The translations under genes were made by a program, and so were the position numbers. Below are positions 16,637 through 23,176 of a stretch of DNA of 37,979 nucleotides, in pieces (the stretch's first letter is position 1; every line of letters starts with the position of its first letter). The stretch is taken from positions 1-37,979 of the forward strand of contig JBJOII010000032.1 in assembly GCA_046047235.1 (NCBI GenBank). The letters are read 5' to 3'. Origin of the DNA: JBMTVN01 sp046047235 (GTDB lineage: Bacteria > Verrucomicrobiota > Verrucomicrobiia > Limisphaerales > JAHDYP01). The notes below the pieces were generated by a model. It saw nothing but the letters and a program-made list of their open reading frames with translations. It was not told where the DNA came from and did no database searches.

Positions 16637-17731
16637 ATGAAGAAGAATTACCCGACGAAAAGCGAGGTCCTCGCCGTTATTCCAAAAGAGTGCTTCGAGC
16701 GCAGCCTGGTCAGGTCAACGCTCTCTTTGTTTTTGTCCTTGGCGATGACGATCGGCTGTGGAGCCCTCGCGTACGCATTCATTCCTTTCACATGGGCATG
16801 GCTGCCTGTATGGATCGCCTACGCGATCGTGGCCGGGACTGCCGCAACGGGGTGCTGGGTCATCGCGCACGAGTGCGGGCATCGGGCGTTCACCAAATAC
16901 AACTGGCTTCAGGATTTGATTGGGTATTTTTTGCACAGCGGTTTGCTGGTGCCTTATTTTTCCTGGCAGCGCAGCCACGCGGTGCATCATGCACGGACCA
17001 ATCACCTTGATCTCGGCGAAACGCATGTGCCATCCCGCGACACAACGCCCGGCGGCAAAGTGACGCTGTGGTGGCAGGAAAAGTTCGGTGACGAGGCGTT
17101 CGCTATCGTTATGATCTTCATCAATTTCCTGCTCGGATGGCCGCTTTACCTTTTGACGGGTGCTACGGGTGGCCCTGCCCGGGGCAGGACCAATCACTTC
17201 TGGCCAGCATGGCCGTTCTCCGCATCACTGTTTCCAGGCGGATGGAGCCGCAAGGTTTGGCTGTCGGACATCGGCGTCGTCGCGATGCTCGGTCTGCTCG
17301 GCTGGTGGGCGTCTTACGCGGGGTTTCTCCCGGTGCTCGCCATCTATGTCGGCCCCTACTTGGTGGTGAACTTCTGGCTGGTCTTGTATACATGGCTCCA
17401 GCACACCGACACCGACATTCCACACTTCGATGGTGATGAGTGGACATGGGTCAAGGGAGCTTTCATGACGGTGGACCGTCCCTACGGGGCGATTCTCGAC
17501 TTCATGCATCACCACATCGGAAGCACACATGTCGCCCATCACATTGATGCCCGGATTCCTCACTACCACGCTGTCAAAGCGACAAATGCCCTCCAGCAAA
17601 ACTTCCCGGACCTATATCGCTTTGACCCGACCCCGATTCCGCTGGCGCTCTGGAGAGTGGCTACTCGTTGCCGTGTCGTGACGAAGCAAGTCGATAGCGA
17701 AGGGTGGCGTTATACCCAGCGGCACCAGTAA
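16637..17731 (+). CDS. Fatty acid desaturase (delta-12/omega type)
   Basis: About 364 aa from MKKNYPTKSEV. His boxes are of the membrane acyl-lipid type: CWVIAHECGHRAF (HX3H), WQRSHAVHHARTNHLD (HX2HH) and GSTHVAHHIDARIPHYHA (HX2HH), the last strongly like plant and fungal FAD2-type enzymes. Hydrophobic segments lie at about 30-75, 155-175 and 215-260. It would add a second double bond to chains already desaturated by the delta-9 type enzyme encoded divergently. ATG 16637 is preferred over TTG 16616. It is convergent with btaB, 36 bp away. Confidence 0.9.
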   Translation: MKKNYPTKSEVLAVIPKECFERSLVRSTLSLFLSLAMTIGCGALAYAFIPFTWAWLPVWIAYAIVAGTAATGCWVIAHECGHRAFTKYNWLQDLIGYFLHSGLLVPYFSWQRSHAVHHARTNHLDLGETHVPSRDTTPGGKVTLWWQEKFGDEAFAIVMIFINFLLGWPLYLLTGATGGPARGRTNHFWPAWPFSASLFPGGWSRKVWLSDIGVVAMLGLLGWWASYAGFLPVLAIYVGPYLVVNFWLVLYTWLQHTDTDIPHFDGDEWTWVKGAFMTVDRPYGAILDFMHHHIGSTHVAHHIDARIPHYHAVKATNALQQNFPDLYRFDPTPIPLALWRVATRCRVVTKQVDSEGWRYTQRHQ

Positions 17732-17767
17732 ACCATAGAATGGCTGATCGGACCCCAGAGGTGGGGA

Positions 17768-18382
17768 TTACGTCTGTTCCTTCTGTCCGACAAAGACGAA
17801 ATACTGCCAAAGCCCTGCATAGGCGACTTTGAGGGTTTGGAATTCCGTGCGGCACATCGCGGCCAGCACTGGACGCAAATGGCCGTCCATCCGCACATGG
17901 TGGTGCGACATGTGCCACTTGAAAAATCCCAACGCCGAATCGTGGAAATCCACGACCGCCAGCAGTCCACCCGGCTCGAGTCCATCCAACACACCGCGCA
18001 GCACACTGTCCCAGCCCGGATTCATCATGCTCAGCGAATAGGAAAAGACCGCAACATCGTGTGGAACCAGCATCTCACCATCCTGCACATGCTGTTGCAA
18101 AGCCACCCGGTCGCCGAACCGGGCGGTTTTTTTTGCGGCGATGGCGAGCATGTTTTCGGAGAGATCGACACCCGTGATCCGTGCCTCGGGAAACACCTCT
18201 GCGAGCCGGGCGAGGTTGTGGCCGGTTCCGCATCCAATCTCCACGATGTGTCGCGGACGCGGTTGGATTTTCGCCAACTCGCGGATGAGTCGGGTGCGGC
18301 CAAAAAGAAAAGCCCAGCGCGTGGCATCGTAGATGACCGACTGGGTTTTGTAGTAGCGTCGCAGGTGTTCCATCTCCCTCAA
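17768..18382 (-). CDS. btaB: BtaB-like diacylglyceryl-homoserine N-methyltransferase
   Basis: The 204-aa SAM methyltransferase has motif I VEIGCGTGHNLARL, an acidic residue ending strand 2 (ITGVDLS), and motif IV VAVFSYSLSMMNPGWD. The C-terminal part contains WHMSHHHVRMDGHLRP, as I recall from BtaB proteins. BtaB methylates diacylglyceryl-homoserine three times to give the betaine lipid DGTS. It starts inside the stop of btaA (4-bp overlap, 18379-18382), the standard btaAB order, which is the strongest support for the assignment. Confidence 0.85.
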   Translation of the reverse strand: MREMEHLRRYYKTQSVIYDATRWAFLFGRTRLIRELAKIQPRPRHIVEIGCGTGHNLARLAEVFPEARITGVDLSENMLAIAAKKTARFGDRVALQQHVQDGEMLVPHDVAVFSYSLSMMNPGWDSVLRGVLDGLEPGGLLAVVDFHDSALGFFKWHMSHHHVRMDGHLRPVLAAMCRTEFQTLKVAYAGLWQYFVFVGQKEQT

Positions 18383-19566
18383 CGCACCTCGGCGAGATGC
18401 AGACTGCCGTAGGTGCCAACGCGATCTGTTTGGTGAAGGTGTTCGGTGCTCGCCGTGTGGAAAGTCAGTTGTTCCCGAATATCGGCGGGAATGAAATCGG
18501 CATCAAGGCCTGCCGAACGTAGCAAGATGCGGGTTCCCCGTCGGCTGTTTGCGAGGATCAACTCCCACTCCTCCCTCAATTCCTGCGGGCGGTGCCACGC
18601 GAGCCAGTCCTGATGGTCGAGCAGGACGAAATGCGAATACTTTCCGGGATTGGTCTTCAAAAAATCAGCGATGGTCGCGGTGTAGATTCCGATCCGTGGC
18701 ACCAGCCCGGCGAGCGGTTCCAGGTTTTCACGCCTCAAATAATTCGGACAGCAATCGAGCGTGTAGGAGCCCGTGGTGTAAACGCGCCAGAAGTAATTGT
18801 CGCGCGATGGCACCCGCGTCATCACCTGCCGGAATTTGTCGCGGATATATCGCGCGAGCCCGCCGGGATGCGATTGGTCGATGAGTTTTGTCTGCGCGGC
18901 CGGCACGCCGACAAGCGACATCAGGGCGGGGTGGCTCAGGAACTTGTCCATCCAGCCGCGCCATATCAGGGGTTCCGCCATGTCGAAAATCTCGTTCTGC
19001 TCCTCGAGCGTGGACGCATCGAACAAGGCGAGCGCCATGCCATGCACATTCACGCGCAACAAGGAAACGGCACGCCAGATCGACCACGCCGCAATCCCCG
19101 CCGTGCCGTGCCAGTAGAAGGAGGGACGCAGGCCGCCGGGTTTGAACATCCCGAGATGGCGCGACCAGTATTTGCGGGCCGCCGCGGACAGGATGCCAGC
19201 GATTCGCTTGAAAACCTCACGCCGCCCGGGATGCGAGCCGATGCCGAAAAATTGGAACAAATCCCCGAACGCGCCGTCCGCGATCAGCGCCATTTTCAAT
19301 TCAAGAAGGTGATTCTGGCGCGGATTCACATCGACCGCGTGGATCGCCCGTGGTCCGTCCAGCAGCATATCGAGGATGTTGCAACCTGCACTGGTGATGG
19401 CCACGACCTCGCTGTCCCTGGACAACCGCAGCAACTCCCGGTCGATGCGCGGATCCTCCCAAGTGGCGTTGTAAACCAGTCGGGTTCCATGCACCGCGCC
19501 GAAAAGCCCGTCATGGAAAGCGCGGCGCGCGGTTGGCCTATGGTGGATGTCTTGTGTCACAGGCAC
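18379..19566 (-). CDS. btaA: BtaA, SAM:diacylglycerol 3-amino-3-carboxypropyltransferase (DUF3419)
   Basis: The 395-aa product carries DUF3419/BtaA signatures: RLVYNATWEDPRIDRELLRL, VVAITSAGCNILDMLLDG, IHAVDVNPRQNHLLELK. It moves the 3-amino-3-carboxypropyl group of S-adenosylmethionine to diacylglycerol, giving diacylglyceryl-homoserine, the first step of DGTS synthesis. DGTS replaces phospholipids in several bacteria under phosphate limitation. The start is GTG at 19566, immediately after the stop of the acyltransferase-3 remnant (TGA then GTG). Length is as expected (about 390-420 aa). Confidence 0.92.
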   Translation of the reverse strand: MPVTQDIHHRPTARRAFHDGLFGAVHGTRLVYNATWEDPRIDRELLRLSRDSEVVAITSAGCNILDMLLDGPRAIHAVDVNPRQNHLLELKMALIADGAFGDLFQFFGIGSHPGRREVFKRIAGILSAAARKYWSRHLGMFKPGGLRPSFYWHGTAGIAAWSIWRAVSLLRVNVHGMALALFDASTLEEQNEIFDMAEPLIWRGWMDKFLSHPALMSLVGVPAAQTKLIDQSHPGGLARYIRDKFRQVMTRVPSRDNYFWRVYTTGSYTLDCCPNYLRRENLEPLAGLVPRIGIYTATIADFLKTNPGKYSHFVLLDHQDWLAWHRPQELREEWELILANSRRGTRILLRSAGLDADFIPADIREQLTFHTASTEHLHQTDRVGTYGSLHLAEVR

Positions 19567-19769
19567 TCAGGCGCGGGCTGTTTTTTTCTTCGGGCCGTTG
19601 AGCAGCGCGCCCACCCAAGTATATCGGACGAACCACTGGTAGGAGGCTAGAAGCTGGACCGGCCATGGCGAGGAAAAAGAGCTCGGCTGGCATGGAGAAC
19701 AAGCCCAAACCCCATGGCGAAGCCACGGAGACTGTCAAGGTCGGTGCGCCTCGGCGCGGAGACATTCAT
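19567..19769 (-). pseudogene. Acyltransferase-3 gene reduced to its two ends
   Basis: Between rsbW and btaA only 203 bp remain. The ATG at 19769 overlaps the rsbW stop (ATGA) and opens a 40-codon frame with RTDLDSLRGFAMGFGLVLHA, the N-terminal signature of acyltransferase family 3, ending at TAG 19647-19649. In another frame, LLASYQWFVRYTWVGALLNG and a Lys-rich tail run to TGA 19567-19569; this matches the C-terminal end of the family (compare YEYGIRYSPIGTLLNG in the gene at 23177). About 300 internal codons are missing. The outer junctions are intact, so the full gene once sat in the rsb-bta operon. Confidence 0.75.
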
Positions 19770-20179
19770 GTTGAGCGCTTTTTTCTCAGAGTGAGCACAT
19801 TGAGCGAGTCGCTTCGCTCGTATTCCTGCTCATCGGTGAGCTTCCTGCAAAAATGGACACCCAAGCCACCTATCGGCCTTTCTTCGGCCGACAGGGTAAG
19901 GTCTGGATCCGCACGGAGCAGCGGGTTGTATTCCTTGCCGCGGTCGATGATCCGGATTCGGAGTTCGCCGTCTTGTATCGACAACTCCACACGACCAGCC
20001 GGCTCACCGGCAGGAATGCCCCCGTAGTTAATGACATTCGTCACCAATTCCTCAATGACGATCTGAAGGGCGAAGAGTTCCTTGTCCGCAAGTCCAGCCT
20101 TGGCGGCGAAATCGGCGGTGAAAACCACAAATTTTTGCAGCTCGGAGTGATCGCAAACAAAATCGGCAGCGTCTTTCAT
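19766..20179 (-). CDS. RsbW-like anti-sigma factor / serine protein kinase (HATPase_c_2)
   Basis: About 137 aa with the GHKL ATPase motifs: N-box IVIEELVTNVINYGG, G1 box IRIIDRGKEYNPL, and a G2-like IGGLGVHFCRKL. Such proteins bind a sigma factor or other target and phosphorylate a STAS antagonist. ATG 20179 (MKDAADF) is chosen because it overlaps the phosphatase stop (ATGA); GTG 20188 is the alternative. The stop overlaps the former acyltransferase start. A likely STAS partner is at 4632-4979. No sigma factor is encoded inside the segment, so the final target is open. Confidence 0.87.
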   Translation of the reverse strand: MKDAADFVCDHSELQKFVVFTADFAAKAGLADKELFALQIVIEELVTNVINYGGIPAGEPAGRVELSIQDGELRIRIIDRGKEYNPLLRADPDLTLSAEERPIGGLGVHFCRKLTDEQEYERSDSLNVLTLRKKRST

Positions 20180-22185
20180 TTGAAGCACAGTTCCACAAGT
20201 GATACGTCGTCGTCGAAGGCTGATTCACGGTTGATTTCGCGCAGACGTGCGATGATCCAGTCGGGTCCGTTTTCCTTCGGCGCCTGGGCGAGCAGCATAC
20301 GAAGTTCATCATGCGCCATGAGGGAACCATCACGCTTGTGGATTTCGTAGGCACCGTCGCTAAAGACAAAAACGCGGGCGCCGGGCGGGATTTCAGCCTC
20401 GCCTGGAAGAAATTGGACAGCCGGTACCGCGCCAATGACCGGTCCCTTCGCCTCGAGAATGGAGGACGTCCCGTCGGGTAGCACCATGATGGCGGGCGGA
20501 TGCCCGGCGGCAGCAAAACGCATCCGGCGTGATGAGGGATCGTAGGTTCCGCACCATGCGGTGAAGAACATTTCTCCATGCTTCTCCATCGGGAATGCGG
20601 TGTTCAATCCATTCAGCACATCCGCCGGATTTGAAAAATTCACTCCCGGCAGCGACTCGGAGCGGATGACATTCAACACGCTGATCGAGAGCAACGCCGC
20701 CCCCACGCCATGGCCGCAGACATCGAGCAGGCAGATCCCAAAACGACCGTTTGTCTCATAGCCGTAACCAAAGGCATCGCCGCCAAGCGAGGATGATGGC
20801 AGGAACTGCCAGGATGCCTCTACCAGACCCTCCCGGAGTGGCTCGGGTAGCACGCTGAAAACATATCTGCCGGCATCCGCCAGTTCACTGGCAAGCTGTT
20901 TCTGGCTTTCCTGCAGGGCCGTAAAAGCCGCCTCGGTCTTGGACATCGACCGCCTCAATTCGTCCGTGCGCTCGGCAACGGTTTTTTCGAGATTTGCATT
21001 CCAAGCCTTCAGCCTTTCCTCGCGCTTTTGGATTTCCTCGGCCATCCGGTTGAAGCCACGGCCGAGGTCGCCGACCTCATCTTGGCGCCGCAGTAGCGGC
21101 ACGAGGTTTCCGCCATCCAATCGGCCGGCTTCGATTTCGGCGGCGGAGGTGGTCAGTTGCCTCAAGGGCCCGGCAATGCGGCTGGATACCAGTGTGATCA
21201 CCGTGAAGCTCAGCAGCAGTCCCACGCCGCCGATCGTGCCGAGCTTCCATGCCAGACTGCGAACAGGTGAAAGCAGCGTGGAATAGGGAACATCGAGCAC
21301 GAACTTCCAGCCGGTCCGAGAGGCCGTCGCCCAATACACCAACCGCTCGGAGCCGTCCTGCTCAAAGTAGGTTGCATCTCCCGAAGGGGCGGCGGCGATA
21401 GCGGCGCCCGGCGGAAGTTGGGAAATGTTCGCTCCCGGGTTCCCCTCGCCAATCATCAAGCTTGGGTCGGGGTGTGCGATTATCACTCCCTTCGGACTGA
21501 GAATGTAGGCGAAATCGGATGCCTGTCCGGCCCCCTCGCCTTCGATTGAAATATCTATTTTCTTGATGAGCTGCCGTAGGTCGGCGAGCGAAATGTCCAC
21601 TCCTGAAATGCCGTAGAAGGTGCCGTCGGCACCAAGTATCGGTGCGTTGATGCTGAGCATGGTGACTTTCGATCCCCCGGCGTCGAAATACGGTTCCGTG
21701 ATCGAGAGTTTGCCACGCCTCTTAGGACCCCAATACCAAATAGTTGAAGGCTGTTCGATGTGGTAGTTGTCTTTGTTGATCGTAGGCTCCGGATACGAAT
21801 TCCGGCCGATCCATGGCATCGACATGGGGTCACGCCAGTCCGCATTCTCGAACGTGTAGTAGATTCCGAAGACCTCGCCCGGGGGAAAAGCTTCGATGAG
21901 GCGTCGCAATTCATCGAGAACGCCCGGATTGGGGTCAGGACCACGCAACGCCTGCACCTCAGCCATCGCTGTGACAAGCGAACTCACGCGACCGACCATG
22001 GCGTCGATTTCAGCGGCGTGGAATTGAACCTCGGCCAGCGCGGATTCCTTGACGTCCCTGATTACCCGTTCCCGAGCGTAAGCGTAGGCGAAAACGATCA
22101 TCCCCGCGATGATCAATCCAATCATAGGCAACAACCAGAGTTTGAGTTGGCTGGCGAGCGTTTTGGGACGGTGTATGCGGAGCAT
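20176..22185 (-). CDS. Cache-HAMP-PP2C (SpoIIE/RsbU-like) membrane phosphatase
   Basis: The 669-aa product has a first membrane segment (about 14-36, LWLLPMIGLIIAGMIVFAYA), a double-Cache sensor domain outside the membrane (about 40-315; FGIYYTFENADW, TFYGISGVDISLADLRQLI), a second segment (about 322-345), a HAMP domain, a coiled coil (about 395-450) and a SpoIIE-type PP2C domain (about 465-669). Metal-binding motifs are SSLGGDAFGYGY, LLDVCGHGVGAALLS and FVFSDGAYE. It would dephosphorylate a STAS protein on sensing a small ligand, releasing RsbW's target. It heads the rsbU-rsbW-bta unit. Confidence 0.92.
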   Translation of the reverse strand: MLRIHRPKTLASQLKLWLLPMIGLIIAGMIVFAYAYARERVIRDVKESALAEVQFHAAEIDAMVGRVSSLVTAMAEVQALRGPDPNPGVLDELRRLIEAFPPGEVFGIYYTFENADWRDPMSMPWIGRNSYPEPTINKDNYHIEQPSTIWYWGPKRRGKLSITEPYFDAGGSKVTMLSINAPILGADGTFYGISGVDISLADLRQLIKKIDISIEGEGAGQASDFAYILSPKGVIIAHPDPSLMIGEGNPGANISQLPPGAAIAAAPSGDATYFEQDGSERLVYWATASRTGWKFVLDVPYSTLLSPVRSLAWKLGTIGGVGLLLSFTVITLVSSRIAGPLRQLTTSAAEIEAGRLDGGNLVPLLRRQDEVGDLGRGFNRMAEEIQKREERLKAWNANLEKTVAERTDELRRSMSKTEAAFTALQESQKQLASELADAGRYVFSVLPEPLREGLVEASWQFLPSSSLGGDAFGYGYETNGRFGICLLDVCGHGVGAALLSISVLNVIRSESLPGVNFSNPADVLNGLNTAFPMEKHGEMFFTAWCGTYDPSSRRMRFAAAGHPPAIMVLPDGTSSILEAKGPVIGAVPAVQFLPGEAEIPPGARVFVFSDGAYEIHKRDGSLMAHDELRMLLAQAPKENGPDWIIARLREINRESAFDDDVSLVELCFK

Positions 22186-22349
22186 GCGCTGGCGGCACTA
22201 TCCTTGCACGGCTGGGGAAGAGCAATTTCTTTGCCGCCTAACAATTTCTGCATCTGCATGAAACTTGTGCATGACAATGGAGTGGGCGCCGCGGGAGGCG
22301 CTAATCTCCCGCAGCAATGCTGGTTTTAACTGTGCCCCGCAGCGTCGAT

Positions 22350-22693
22350 TCAGCATCTTGCCCAGCGGAGTTTCGCGGGGGTGGCGCGCAGGTTGGACCT
22401 GCATTCCGCGGGAGTGGCACGAATCACGTCGCTGGCGACGGCGGAGTAAACGCCTTCGCGGTGGCCGGCTTGGAAGGCTTTTTTCACGCGGCGGTCCTCG
22501 CCGGAGAGGAAGGTAAGAATCGCCACGCGGCCGCCAGGGGCGAGGCAGAAGGGAATGACGCGGAGCAGTGTGTCGAGCGCGCTGAATTCCTGGTTCACCT
22601 CGATGCGAACGGCCTGGAACACGTGTGTGATGGATTTTTTCACCTCTGCCTCCTGCCTGTCGGCAAGCGCGGAGCGAATGGCGGATGCGAATT
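22350..22693 (-). pseudogene. 3' remnant of an rsmH/mraW-like methyltransferase gene
   Basis: The minus-strand frame encodes about 114 residues matching the end of RsmH, the 16S rRNA m4C1402 methyltransferase: KKSITHVFQAVRIEVNQEF, CLAPGGRVAILTFLSGEDRR and CRSNLRATPAKLRWA, where typical RsmH has a His before SxED in this last block. RsmH is normally about 300 aa; the SAM-binding N-terminal two thirds are absent. Similarity stops at about 22693, where LytTR coding sequence of opposite direction begins. The frame can be read on to an ATG at 22742, but those residues are antisense LytTR. Confidence 0.75.
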
Positions 22694-22694
22694 C

Positions 22695-22847
22695 CACCGG
22701 TCGATCCTCGTCAACGCCAGCTCCATAGACTCGTTCCAGCAATTGCCCGATGGCCGCGCATCCATCACTCTCTGCTCAGGAAAACGCCTGACCGTCAGCC
22801 GTAACGCCGCCAGACGAACCCGACAAATCCTGCTCAACACGTTCTAA
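22695..22847 (+). pseudogene. 3' remnant of a second LytTR regulator gene
   Basis: Fifty codons (HRSILVNASSIDSFQQLPDG onward, ending in RQILLNTF and TAA) match residues 69-118 of the intact LytTR protein at 3556-3912. The first 68 codons are missing; upstream is antisense RsmH sequence. The protein match is about 84%, but the last 20 codons are identical at DNA level apart from none, whereas the preceding 30 codons differ at many third positions. It precedes the ankyrin-acyltransferase gene by 329 bp. Confidence 0.85.
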
Positions 22848-23019
22848 TCCTCCCGCCAACCCCCAAGCCAGAGCCTCGGAGCTTCAGTGCTTCGGAACAA
22901 TCAGCCGCGCGTGTGGGACGTTCTTCGTCCCAGCGCAGCCACTGGATTTGCGCACCGCGCCTCTCCCCCTAACTCCTAGCTCCCAGCTACCGTGCCGCCC
23001 ACGCGGCACAGCCCTCAGC
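22788..23019 (+). repeat. 232-bp direct repeat, copy 2
   Basis: Matches 3853-4084 with 2 mismatches and no gaps. It covers the end of the LytTR remnant, its stop, and the spacer with the GTGCCGC/GCGGCAC hairpin (22992-23009). It ends where the 14-bp tandem repeats begin in this copy. Confidence 0.9.
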
Positions 23020-23024
23020 CCTCA

Positions 23025-23108
23025 GCCCTCTGCGCTTCGCCCTCTGCGCTCCGCCCTCTGCGCTCCGCCCTCTGCGCTTCGCCCTCTGCGCTCCGCCCTC
23101 TGCGCTTC
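23025..23108 (+). repeat. Six tandem copies of a 14-bp unit
   Basis: GCCCTCTGCGCTTC or GCCCTCTGCGCTCC occurs six times head to tail without spacers (starts 23025, 23039, 23053, 23067, 23081, 23095); unit position 13 alternates T or C. Degenerate relatives lie at 4085-4130 and 36510-36576. It separates the LytTR remnant from the acyltransferase gene. With no spacers it is not a CRISPR array. Confidence 0.9.
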
Positions 23109-23176
23109 GCGCCCCCCGCTCCCCGCCAAAAAACCTTGAAACCTTCCCCCCTACTTCGTGTCAGGTAAGATCAACT

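Larger units (their letters stand above)
4560..22690. other. Segment with balanced G/C inside strongly skewed flanks (island or assembly join)
   Basis: Left of about 4560 and right of about 22690 the plus strand has far more C than G over genes of both orientations. Between them G and C are balanced and codon choice differs. At the right edge an rsmH-like gene loses its 5' part at the base where a LytTR gene loses its own. Genes inside are largely one theme: fatty-acid desaturation, acyl transfer, betaine lipid synthesis, ABC export and partner-switch regulation. No integrase, tRNA or att-like site was found at either edge. Boundaries are approximate, more so on the left. Confidence 0.65.

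Noticed and set aside
19538..19765. A 75-aa minus-strand protein before btaA
   Set aside because: It is a shifted frame over the acyltransferase-3 remnant; the family signatures lie in the other two frames.
22317..22847. A 176-aa plus-strand LytTR-containing protein
   Set aside because: Its first 120 residues are antisense to the RsmH remnant; only the last 50 are LytTR.
23025..23108. CRISPR array
   Set aside because: The 14-bp units are contiguous with no spacers, and no cas gene is near.
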